From assembly GCA_027061805.1 (NCBI GenBank), contig JAMOWA010000038.1, positions 1 to 42,959 of the forward strand: a stretch of DNA of 42,959 nucleotides. The letters run 5' to 3'. Position numbers and translations under genes: made by a program. Shown here piece after piece: positions 6,852-14,151 of the stretch. Within the stretch, counting starts at the first letter, position 1; each line of letters begins with the position of its first letter. Below the pieces are notes generated by a model, which made no database searches, was not told the DNA's origin, and worked only from the letters and a program-made list of their open reading frames with translations. The stretch is from Thermoanaerobaculia bacterium (GTDB taxonomy: Bacteria; Acidobacteriota; Thermoanaerobaculia; Thermoanaerobaculales; Sulfomarinibacteraceae).

Positions 6852-9389
6852 TCATTCATCCCCGCCAACGGGGATGGAGGCCACGTCGCGACGCCTCAGG
6901 AACAGCGCCATGAACATGCCCAGCAGGGCCAGGAGCGTCCCGAGCCACACCAGTGAGATGAGGGGCTTGGTGGAGACGTCCAGGACCAGGCTCTCCGGTT
7001 TCGGGGGGGCGGGTGCCATGTCGGGGTCGAAGAGCAGGACCTCCACCGATCCACCCTCGGCGTCGATACGGCCCACCTCGAGCGTCATCCCTCCGCTGCC
7101 CGGAATGGTGACGGGACCGGAGACGGTCCCCCCCCTGACGTGCTGGACGATCTTCGTGGTCTCGCCACCCGCCTCCACGGTGAAGGGGATGTCGAAGTCG
7201 ATCTTCCCCGCCTCGGGGTCGAAGCCGGACATGTCGAAGCCGTCAAAGGTGATCTTCACGCCCCTGTAGGCCAGGAACTCTCCGGTGTGGACCCTCACGT
7301 GCCGTGCGATGCCGCCTCCGAGCCCCAGGAGCTCCAGCCGCACGATGCCCGCCGAGGCGTTCATGCCGCCCACCCGGATCTTCCCACCGGAGGTACCCGG
7401 GATGTCCACGGCCACGGCCTGGACCCCCTGGTCCGTGGAGACGATGGAGGGTTCCAGCTCCACGGGCGGCTCACCCGGCCGCTCGAGCTTCACGAGCACA
7501 CCAACGGTGATGGCACCGGGCACCGCGTCCTGGCGCGAGAGGTCGAAGCCCTCGAAGGTGAGCGTCCAGTCCTTGAAGGCCTGGCTCTGGCCCCTGGTCA
7601 GGGTCACGCTGCCGCTCACCGGCGCCTCCTCGGCGGGGTTGAACTCCACGGGGGCCACGTAGAGATCCGTGGTGAGGAAGTTCTTGATGTCCGGGTTGGC
7701 CACCAGCTGGTTGCTCTTGCGGTTCACCCACATCTTGGGCCTGAGCACGAACTGCCTTCCTCGCGGTGTGCTCACCTCCACCACCATGGCGTCCCGCGCG
7801 TCGGGGGTGGGCTTCTCCACCCCCTTGAAGGTCAAGGTGTAGCCCAGCACCTCGGTGGGCTCGTCCCGGGTGAGCCGGATCTTCTCGCTCTTCCCGTAGA
7901 GCCCCGCCGTCAGGAAGGCGAGCAGCATGATGCCCAGCCCGAGGTGGGTCACGTAGGCGCCCGCACCCCGCCACTGGCCCCGCCGGATGCGGACCAGCAC
8001 CTCCCAGCCGTTGGAGAGCATGGCGAAGACCGCCGCCGCCACGTACACCACGTCCACCGGGCGCCGGACCCCGAGGGCGACCGCCACGGCCACCAGGACG
8101 GCCACGGCCGCCAGGATCCCCACAAGACGCTTCCTCGCCGAGGCGATGGTGCCCTTCCAGGCCAGGAAGGGGATCACCCCGATGAAGAAGCCCAGGACGA
8201 TGGCCAGGGGCAGGCCGACCCGGTTGTAGAAGTCCGGCCCCACCTGGGCCGGCTTCTCCATCCACAGGCGGGTGATGAGCGGCGACGAGGTCCCGAGCGT
8301 CACCATGATGCCCAGGGCGGCCAGCAGGATGATCCCGATGACGAAGAACACCGTCCGGGAGAGGAACGGCTCGTCACCCTCCTCACCCGGAATCTCCCGC
8401 CACCGGAGGGCCAGGAGGAACAGAGAAACGAGCGTGAAGAAGGCCATGTTGAACACCAGCCACCCCGTGATGCCCAGGTCCACGAAGGAGTGGACGGAAA
8501 AGTCCGCCAGCACGCCCGACCGGGTCAGGAAGGTGGCGTAGACCACGAACATGTAGCCCGAGATGGCCAGGATGAGGTTCGTCTTGCGGAAGCGCTTGCG
8601 GCCCCTCTGGAGCAGCATTCCGTGGGCCAGTGCCGCCGTGAAGAGCCAGGGCACCAGCGAGGCGTTCTCCACGGGGTCCCACCCCCAGTATCCGCCCCAG
8701 CCCAGCGTCTCGTAGGCCCAGTAGCCACCCAGCATGATGGCGGCACCGAGCGTGATCAGCGAGAGCAGGACCCAGGGCAGCGTCGCCTTCGTCCACTCGT
8801 CGTACTTCCGCATCCACAGGGCCGCCAGGGCGAAGGCGAAGGGGATGGCCGTGGCGGCGTAGCCCAGGAACATCACCGGCGGGTGGATCACCATCCAGGG
8901 GTTCTGGAGCAGGGGGTTGAGCCCCTGCCCGTCCATGGGGATCATGCCGGCGGTCAGCCCCTCGTGGAAGCGGAACGGGTCCTGCCGGACCAGGAGCATG
9001 ATGAGCGACAGCACCGTCAGGTTGTAGAAGATCATCACCCGGGACTCGTAGTACCGCGAGAAGCGGATCAGGAAGAGCCCCAGGATCGAGGAGCAGAGCA
9101 CCCACAGCAGGAAGCTCCCCTCCTGCCCCGCCCAGAAGGTGGAGATCAGGTAGTTGAGCGGGAGCGAGTTGTCCGAGTAGGCCGTCACGTAGAAGAGCCT
9201 GTAGTCGTGGGTGAGCAGCAGGTACATGAGGAGACCCGAGGCCACGATGGTGGCCAGGGTCATGAGCACGTAGGCCTGCCGTGCGGGCTTCCGCCAGGCG
9301 TCGCCCCTCAGGGACAGGGCATAGGCCACGGTGGAGCCCAGGCCGAAGAGAAACGCGATCCACAGCAGCGCGGTTCCCGGCAGGTACAT
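6852..9389 (-). CDS. ccmF: Cytochrome c haem lyase subunit CcmF
   Basis: A protein of 845 aa in the inner membrane with about 15 hydrophobic segments. CcmF receives haem from CcmE and attaches it to the CXXCH motif of apocytochrome c on the periplasmic side. WGGYWGWDPVENAS is the WWD haem-handling signature. IHPPVMFLGY and THLGLGIMLL carry the conserved flanking His residues. At 845 aa it is longer than the usual 620-680 aa: a periplasmic beta-rich region of about 270 aa (from TRDEPTEVLGYTLTFKGVE, with internal duplication) precedes the last membrane helix, as in other long CcmF forms. A GGAGGA lies 5 bases before the ATG. It is the last gene of the operon and follows a 77-base gap with a terminator-like hairpin. 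Confidence 0.95.
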   Translation of the reverse strand: MYLPGTALLWIAFLFGLGSTVAYALSLRGDAWRKPARQAYVLMTLATIVASGLLMYLLLTHDYRLFYVTAYSDNSLPLNYLISTFWAGQEGSFLLWVLCSSILGLFLIRFSRYYESRVMIFYNLTVLSLIMLLVRQDPFRFHEGLTAGMIPMDGQGLNPLLQNPWMVIHPPVMFLGYAATAIPFAFALAALWMRKYDEWTKATLPWVLLSLITLGAAIMLGGYWAYETLGWGGYWGWDPVENASLVPWLFTAALAHGMLLQRGRKRFRKTNLILAISGYMFVVYATFLTRSGVLADFSVHSFVDLGITGWLVFNMAFFTLVSLFLLALRWREIPGEEGDEPFLSRTVFFVIGIILLAALGIMVTLGTSSPLITRLWMEKPAQVGPDFYNRVGLPLAIVLGFFIGVIPFLAWKGTIASARKRLVGILAAVAVLVAVAVALGVRRPVDVVYVAAAVFAMLSNGWEVLVRIRRGQWRGAGAYVTHLGLGIMLLAFLTAGLYGKSEKIRLTRDEPTEVLGYTLTFKGVEKPTPDARDAMVVEVSTPRGRQFVLRPKMWVNRKSNQLVANPDIKNFLTTDLYVAPVEFNPAEEAPVSGSVTLTRGQSQAFKDWTLTFEGFDLSRQDAVPGAITVGVLVKLERPGEPPVELEPSIVSTDQGVQAVAVDIPGTSGGKIRVGGMNASAGIVRLELLGLGGGIARHVRVHTGEFLAYRGVKITFDGFDMSGFDPEAGKIDFDIPFTVEAGGETTKIVQHVRGGTVSGPVTIPGSGGMTLEVGRIDAEGGSVEVLLFDPDMAPAPPKPESLVLDVSTKPLISLVWLGTLLALLGMFMALFLRRRDVASIPVGGDE

Positions 9390-9435
9390 CAGTTCCTCCG
9401 AATCATTCCCGGTCGCAAGACGACCGGTTGGAAAA

Positions 9436-9456
9436 CGCCGGGGCCCGGCCCCGGCG
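9436..9456 (-). terminator. Attenuator-like hairpin between ccmE and ccmF
   Basis: A 9-bp perfect stem (cgccggggc / gccccggcg) with a 3-base loop. On the minus strand it is followed directly by TTTTCC. It has the form of a weak intrinsic terminator and would lower ccmF transcription relative to ccmABCDE. Confidence 0.6.
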
Positions 9457-9466
9457 GAATGTGGCG

Positions 9467-9877
9467 TCAGGCCTCAGAGCCGTCCTCCGAGCCCTCGATG
9501 CCCTGGTACTTGGACGGGCACTTCACCAGGAGCTGCTCCGCGTGGAACACCCCGTCCCTGGAGCTCCCGATGGCCACGATCTGGGTGGCCTCCTCGAAGT
9601 TGCCCGGCTTGGTTCCCGAGTAGACCACGGGGAGCCGGACACCGTTCTCGTCCACCATGGTGAAGGCCAGCTCCTGGGAGTCCTCCAGCCAGCGCGTGGA
9701 ACCCTCCACGAGGCTCCCGGCCACCTGGACCTTGTGGCCCGTGGCCATGGCCTGGTCGAACGAGACGTAGGCGGTCAGGTTCGACTTGAACGAGCTGGCG
9801 CCGTAGATCAGGAACGCCACGATGAGGACCCCCCCCACCGCGTACCACAGGCGGCGTTGCATCCTGTTGCCGCTCAT
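9467..9877 (-). CDS. ccmE: Haem chaperone CcmE, Cys-type (CXXXY)
   Basis: A protein of 136 aa with an N-terminal membrane anchor (residues 9-28) and a periplasmic OB-fold. CcmE holds haem covalently and passes it to CcmF. In the classical protein the haem-binding residue is the His of HXXXY. Here the motif is C120-P-S-K-Y124, so Cys replaces His. This is the variant known from archaea and some bacteria with a modified System I that lacks CcmH, and no ccmH or ccmG is present in this operon. VAGSLVEGS, FTMVDENG and VVYSGTKPGNFEEA are the usual fold motifs. Its ATG overlaps the ccmD stop codon (ATGA), so the two are translationally coupled. Confidence 0.95.
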   Translation of the reverse strand: MSGNRMQRRLWYAVGGVLIVAFLIYGASSFKSNLTAYVSFDQAMATGHKVQVAGSLVEGSTRWLEDSQELAFTMVDENGVRLPVVYSGTKPGNFEEATQIVAIGSSRDGVFHAEQLLVKCPSKYQGIEGSEDGSEA

Positions 9878-9987
9878 GACCCCCCCCTCTCCAGCCGGCG
9901 GACCTTCCGGTCCAGCCGGAACACGTACAGAAACAGTCCCGCCCAGATGATGAGCGTGACCAGCATGATGCCACCGAGATCGCTCAT
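9874..9987 (-). CDS. ccmD: Small membrane protein CcmD
   Basis: A protein of 37 aa: MSDLGGIMLVTLIIWAGLFL is one transmembrane helix, and a short basic tail (RLDRKVRRLERGG) follows. Size, topology and position between ccmC and ccmE fit CcmD, which helps release holo-CcmE from the CcmABC complex. Its start overlaps the ccmC stop (ATGA) and its stop overlaps the ccmE start in the same way. It has little sequence signature, so the call rests largely on context. Confidence 0.88.
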   Translation of the reverse strand: MSDLGGIMLVTLIIWAGLFLYVFRLDRKVRRLERGGS

Positions 9988-10667
9988 AGGAGCTCCTCCT
10001 GTTGCCGGCGCCGCCGGATCCTCTCCAGCCGCACCTCGATAGAGTACAACCACCCCGCGAACACGGAAAATCCCGCCAGGGAGGCCATGAAGACCTGGAA
10101 CATGCGCGAGTCCATCTTGATCTTGCCCTGGGTGTTGATGAAGGTGTCCGGATGGAGCGACCAGTAGATCCTGGGCACCACGAACACCAGGAACGGCACC
10201 GTCACGAAGGCCAGGACCGAGTACACGGCGGCCATGGTGGCCCGCCGCTCGGGATCCGGGATCGCCGCCCGGAGTGCGAAGTAGGCCGCGTAGATGAGCA
10301 GCAGGAAGGTGATGGAGGTCTCGCGGGGGTCCCAGTTCCAGTAGGAGCCCCACATGATCTTCGCGAAGATGGATCCGGTGACCGTGGCCAGCACGGCGAA
10401 GGTCAATCCCAGGGAGTTGGCCGCCTCGGCCCGGATGTCGTCCTCCATGTTCCGCCTGCGAAGGTAACGGATCGAGGCGATGCACGACCCCAGGAAGGCC
10501 ACCGTGGCCACCCAGGCCATGGGCACGTGGAAGAACACGATCCGGCTCGACTGTCCCTTGAAGTTGGCCGCGGCCGGGGCCCACAGGAAGGCCGCCCAGA
10601 TCACCAGGGCCAGCCAGGCGAACAGCAGCCAGGGCCAGACGGCCCGGAACCCGCCCTCCCTACTCAT
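9984..10667 (-). CDS. ccmC: Haem transporter/handling protein CcmC
   Basis: A protein of 227 aa with six membrane helices. CcmC places haem on CcmE at the outer face of the inner membrane. WGSYWNWDPRETS is the WWD motif, FFHVPMAW carries the first conserved His, and YWSLHPDTFIN the second. The ATG at 10667 overlaps the last 8 bases of ccmB. An earlier TTG in the same frame at 10691 is less likely because it would lie deep inside ccmB. The tail is strongly basic (RIRRRRQQEELL), on the cytosolic side. Confidence 0.95.
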   Translation of the reverse strand: MSREGGFRAVWPWLLFAWLALVIWAAFLWAPAAANFKGQSSRIVFFHVPMAWVATVAFLGSCIASIRYLRRRNMEDDIRAEAANSLGLTFAVLATVTGSIFAKIMWGSYWNWDPRETSITFLLLIYAAYFALRAAIPDPERRATMAAVYSVLAFVTVPFLVFVVPRIYWSLHPDTFINTQGKIKMDSRMFQVFMASLAGFSVFAGWLYSIEVRLERIRRRRQQEELL

Positions 10668-11340
10668 GCCACACCGCCGGAAACAGCACAACGGACAGGA
10701 TCGTCATGATTCCTCCAAGCGAGATCACCGCCCTCAGGGCTTCCATCACCCCCTCGGGCGACCCCTCCGCTGCGGCCCGTGTTCCCTGGATCACGAAGAT
10801 GAGGAGCGGGAGCAGCAGGGGCAGGGAGAGCACCGAGAAGAGCGCCCCCCGCGTCATGGCCCTGGCGATGATGGCGGCCACCATGGTGGTGGTCACCGCA
10901 AGAGTATACCCTCCCGCCGCCAGGATCCCCGCGAACCCCCACAGAGAGACCGGCCGGAAACCCATCAGCATGCCGTACAGTGGCACGAGGATCGCCATCA
11001 GGACAGCCAGGAGCGCAAGGTTGAAGGCCAGCTTGCCCGCCCAGACCACCAGGGGCGAGGCCGAGAGGCGCAGCAGGGGTGCCGTCTGGGTGTCCTCCTC
11101 CTTCACGAAGGAGCGGTCCAGCCCGGCCATGGACGCGAAGAAGATCACGATCCACAGGAGCGCCGACAGGAGGAAGGGCCGGTCGGCCTCGGCGATGCGG
11201 TACGGACCGATGGTGTACGAGACCGCCGCCAGCGTGGTCACCGCGAAGAGGCCCAGCGCGTTCAACGCCACGCGAGTCCGGAACTCGGTCCGGAGGTCCT
11301 TGACGAACACGGCGCCCGCCTCAGCCAGGAAGCGCCACAT
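10660..11340 (-). CDS. ccmB: Haem exporter-type ABC permease CcmB
   Basis: A protein of 226 aa with six membrane helices and the typical opening FVKDLRTEFRTR. FASMAGLDRSFVKEEDTQTA and LLRLSASPLVVWAGKL match the conserved cytosolic loop of CcmB (RSFxxExED). With CcmA it forms the ABC complex that uses ATP to release holo-CcmE from CcmC. Its start lies inside the end of ccmA (20-base overlap), which indicates coupled translation. Confidence 0.95.
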   Translation of the reverse strand: MWRFLAEAGAVFVKDLRTEFRTRVALNALGLFAVTTLAAVSYTIGPYRIAEADRPFLLSALLWIVIFFASMAGLDRSFVKEEDTQTAPLLRLSASPLVVWAGKLAFNLALLAVLMAILVPLYGMLMGFRPVSLWGFAGILAAGGYTLAVTTTMVAAIIARAMTRGALFSVLSLPLLLPLLIFVIQGTRAAAEGSPEGVMEALRAVISLGGIMTILSVVLFPAVWHE

Positions 11341-11953
11341 GCTCCGTCCCCCACTCCATCTCGCGCCGGTCGTTGGTGGCCAGGATCACCGTGGTGCCTC
11401 CCTCCCTCTGCCGCTCCACGAGCCCCTCCAGCCAGTCCTGGCCCGCGGGATCCAGGTTGGAGCCCGGCTCGTCCAGGAAGAGCACCTCCGGCTCGTGGAG
11501 CACGGCCTGGGCGATCTTGAGGCGCTGGTGCATCCCCGTGGAGAAGCCCGCCACCGGTGTCGTCCTGTCGGGATCGAGGCCCACCTCCCGGAGCAGAGCC
11601 CGGCACCGCTCCTCGTCGAAGCCCAGGCCCCGCACCGTGGAGAAGAAGCGCAGGTTTTCCATGGCGTCCAGCTCCCCGTAGAGCCCCATGGCGGGGGCCA
11701 CGATGCCCAGGTGCTCGCGCCAGGCGTGCCGCGGCACCTCCCCGCCGCCGGCCCTCAGGTACCGTATGGTGCCACGGGTGGGCCGCACCAGGCCGCACAG
11801 GATTGTCATGAGGGTGGACTTGCCCGAGCCGTTGGGTCCGGTGATCACCAGCACCGAGCCGGGCTCCGCGCGTCCCGACACCCCGCGGAAGACGACCCTC
11901 AGGTCGAACCGCTTGGCCAGCTCCTCGAACTCGACTCGGACCCCCCCAACCAT
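11321..11953 (-). CDS. ccmA: ABC transporter ATP-binding protein CcmA
   Basis: A protein of 210 aa. Walker A is GPNGSGKST, the signature is FSTGMHQRLKIA, and Walker B is VLFLDEPGSNLD. The H-loop reads ILATNDRREME, with Asn where most ABC ATPases have His. It supplies ATP hydrolysis to the CcmAB complex. The ATG at 11953 is chosen because the protein then begins with the usual strand (VEFEELAKRF). TATCTT lies 7 bases before it with no Shine-Dalgarno, which suggests a leaderless transcript. It is the first gene of ccmABCDEF and is divergent from the sensor kinase gene. Confidence 0.94.
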   Translation of the reverse strand: MVGGVRVEFEELAKRFDLRVVFRGVSGRAEPGSVLVITGPNGSGKSTLMTILCGLVRPTRGTIRYLRAGGGEVPRHAWREHLGIVAPAMGLYGELDAMENLRFFSTVRGLGFDEERCRALLREVGLDPDRTTPVAGFSTGMHQRLKIAQAVLHEPEVLFLDEPGSNLDPAGQDWLEGLVERQREGGTTVILATNDRREMEWGTEHVALPG

Positions 11954-11960
11954 GGCCGGG

Positions 11961-11966
11961 AAGATA
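11961..11966 (-). promoter_or_regulatory. Probable -10 box of the ccm operon
   Basis: TATCTT on the minus strand, 7 bases before the ccmA ATG. No clear -35 element. Its spacing resembles the -10 boxes found directly before four other starts in this window. Confidence 0.45.
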
Positions 11967-12097
11967 GCACAGTGGCACACATGTGACGCCGGGGGGTCGT
12001 GGTCAGGACGTGAGGGGGTAAGGACGTTCCTCGCCATCCCGGAGAGGGACCCATGACCGTGACCCTGTCGGTGTCCGGGGGCCTCTGGCGGCACGGC

Positions 12098-12103
12098 TAT
12101 ACT
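12098..12103 (+). promoter_or_regulatory. -10 box of the sensor kinase operon, leaderless
   Basis: TATACT followed by 6 bases (cgatcc) and then the ATG at 12110. A start of transcription 7 bases after the hexamer would be the A of the ATG. No Shine-Dalgarno is present. Confidence 0.6.
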
Positions 12104-12109
12104 CGATCC

Positions 12110-13447
12110 ATGCGCCGCCAGGGCCCGCTCACCATGCGCCACCTCACCGTCGCCGTGCTGGCCGTGGTGCTGGTCAACGCCCAGCTCACCTGGTGGATCA
12201 TCTACACCCTCAGGGAGAACCGGACGCGGCTCGAGCTCGAACGCGCCACCCTCACCGCCACCGCGCGGCTGGCGGCCGCCCGGGTCGCCCTCGGAATGGA
12301 GCACGCCCGGGACGTGCTGGAGAGCGCCGTCCTCGCCGGGAAGGCGCCCCCGGAGCCCCCCCCGCCACCGTTCCAGGTGCTGGTGGTGCGGGACGGGCTC
12401 TCCTGCCGGGCGGGCTGGGTGGACAACAGCGGGTTCCTGGAGCTCAGGATCCCGGTTCCCGGGGGGTGCCTGGTGGCCTCACCCTCGCCGGAGTGGCTCG
12501 ACACCCTGCTGGCCCCCCCCGAGCGTTTCGAGCTGGTCGCTGCAGGGTCCGGGGAGATCCCCGGGGCCACCCTGCCGGCCCCACTCTTCCACTGGGTCTT
12601 CCGTCCCCGGCCCAGCGTCTGGGAAGGCATCCTCTCGAAGTACCGGCGCCGGATCGTGATGGTGGTCGGCGAGGGTTCCTTCTTCGCGGTGCTGCTCCTG
12701 GGCATGATGTGGCTCCTGTGGCAGACCCTCCGGCGGGAGGTGGAGCTCGAACGGCAGCACCAGAACTTCCTCTCGGCCATCACCCACGAGCTCAAGTCCC
12801 CCCTGGCCTCCATGAAGCTCGCCCTGGAGACGGTGCTGCGGGGCCGTGCCGGACGCGACACCAGCATGCGCTTCCTGGCCAACGCCCTTCAGGACACAGA
12901 GCGCCTGGAGTCCCTGGTCCAGAAGGTGCTGGAGGTCACCCGGTACGCCCCGGGCCACCGGTCCCTGGAGCTGCGATGGTCCGACCTCGGAGCCCTGGTG
13001 CAGGCCTCGGTGGACACCTTCTCGCGGCGCGCCACCGCGGTGGGTGCCTCCGTCACCACGGATATCGAGCCGGGTGTGGGGGCCATGGTGGACGAGGAGG
13101 CCTTCCCCATCGTCGTCTCGAACCTGCTGGAGAACGCGGTCAAGTACGGCGGCACGCCGCCGTCCGTGGAGGTGACCCTGAGGCTTGAGGGCCACCACGC
13201 CGTCCTCACGGTGCGCGACAATGGACGGGGGATTCCCGAGGAGGACATGCCGCTGGTCTTCGACAGGTTCTTCCGCAGTGGGGACGAGATGACGCGGACC
13301 ACCCAGGGCACGGGGCTCGGTCTCTACCTGGTGCAGCAGATCGTGTCGGCACACCGGGGTACGGTCCGGGTCCGGGAGACCGGGCCGGAGGGCACCACCT
13401 TCGAGGTGGTGCTGCCCGAGGCCCGGCGCACGGAGGAACCCGGATGA
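12110..13447 (+). CDS. Membrane sensor histidine kinase
   Basis: A protein of 445 aa. TM1 spans about residues 9-31 and TM2 about 182-205; between them lies a periplasmic domain of about 150 aa with no recognised fold. HisKA carries the phosphate acceptor His226 (ITHELKSPLASMKLALE). The HATPase_c boxes are N (NLLENAVKYG), G1 (VRDNGRGIP), F (VFDRFFR) and G2 (GTGLGLYLVQQI), all intact. It should sense an envelope signal and phosphorylate the regulator encoded next, whose ATG overlaps its stop (ATGA). The start at 12110 sits 6 bases after a TATACT box; 12134 (ATG) is an alternative. A cytochrome c operon diverges from it, but functional coupling is not shown. Confidence 0.92.
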   Translation: MRRQGPLTMRHLTVAVLAVVLVNAQLTWWIIYTLRENRTRLELERATLTATARLAAARVALGMEHARDVLESAVLAGKAPPEPPPPPFQVLVVRDGLSCRAGWVDNSGFLELRIPVPGGCLVASPSPEWLDTLLAPPERFELVAAGSGEIPGATLPAPLFHWVFRPRPSVWEGILSKYRRRIVMVVGEGSFFAVLLLGMMWLLWQTLRREVELERQHQNFLSAITHELKSPLASMKLALETVLRGRAGRDTSMRFLANALQDTERLESLVQKVLEVTRYAPGHRSLELRWSDLGALVQASVDTFSRRATAVGASVTTDIEPGVGAMVDEEAFPIVVSNLLENAVKYGGTPPSVEVTLRLEGHHAVLTVRDNGRGIPEEDMPLVFDRFFRSGDEMTRTTQGTGLGLYLVQQIVSAHRGTVRVRETGPEGTTFEVVLPEARRTEEPG

Positions 13448-14151
13448 AGCGGCACATCCTGATCGTGGAGGACGAGGCGCACCTGGCCGAGGCCCTGGCC
13501 CACAACCTCCAGTTCGAGGGGTATGCCACCACGGTGGCCCACGACGGCGAGGAGGGCCTGAAGCTTGCCAACACCATGCAGTTCGACCTGATCCTCCTGG
13601 ACATCATGATGCCCCGCATGGACGGCCTCGAGGTGTGCCGCCGCCTCAGGGCGGCCGGAAGCCGGGTCCCCATCCTCTTCCTCACGGCCAGGGCGTCCGA
13701 GGCCGACCGGATCCTGGGCCTGAAGGTAGGGGCCGACGACTACATCCCGAAGCCCTTCGTCCTGGAGGAGCTCATCCTCAGGATCCAGGGAATCTTCCGG
13801 CGGCAGGAGTGGTACTCGAGCCCCGTCACCGAGGGCGACGTCTTCCGGTTCGGCGACAGCGAGATCAACTTCTCCACCTTCGAGGCCCGGAACCGCGAGG
13901 GCACGGTCCGGCTCACCGAGAAGGAGTGCATGCTCATGAAGCTCCTGGTGGAGCGGCAGAACCAGGTGGTCTCGCGGGAGGAGATCCTCCAGCGCGTGTG
14001 GGGCTACAGCTTCTCGGCCTCCTCCCGCACCATCGACAACTTCATCGTCCGGCTGCGGCGCTACTTCGAGCCCGAGCCGCGCCGGCCCCGCCACATCCAC
14101 TCCGTGAGGGGCGTGGGCTACCGGTTCACGCCGGAGCCCGAGGGACCATGA
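13444..14151 (+). CDS. OmpR/PhoB-family response regulator
   Basis: A protein of 235 aa. The receiver domain (1-120) has the acidic pair E9-D10, phosphoacceptor D53 (LILLDIMMPRMDG), the LTA Thr and the KPF Lys. The C-terminal winged helix (about 135-232) has LTEKECMLMKLLVERQ and the recognition region RVWGYSFSASSRTIDNFI, ending with HSVRGVGYRF. It is a DNA-binding transcription regulator partnered with the kinase just upstream. Coupled by ATGA overlaps to both neighbours, so its targets may include this operon, which contains a polysaccharide ligase-like gene. Confidence 0.95.
   Translation: MKRHILIVEDEAHLAEALAHNLQFEGYATTVAHDGEEGLKLANTMQFDLILLDIMMPRMDGLEVCRRLRAAGSRVPILFLTARASEADRILGLKVGADDYIPKPFVLEELILRIQGIFRRQEWYSSPVTEGDVFRFGDSEINFSTFEARNREGTVRLTEKECMLMKLLVERQNQVVSREEILQRVWGYSFSASSRTIDNFIVRLRRYFEPEPRRPRHIHSVRGVGYRFTPEPEGP

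Noticed and set aside
7140-9623. 827-aa plus-strand frame opposite ccmF
   Set aside because: Antisense shadow with low-complexity His/Gly/Glu/Asp-rich translation.
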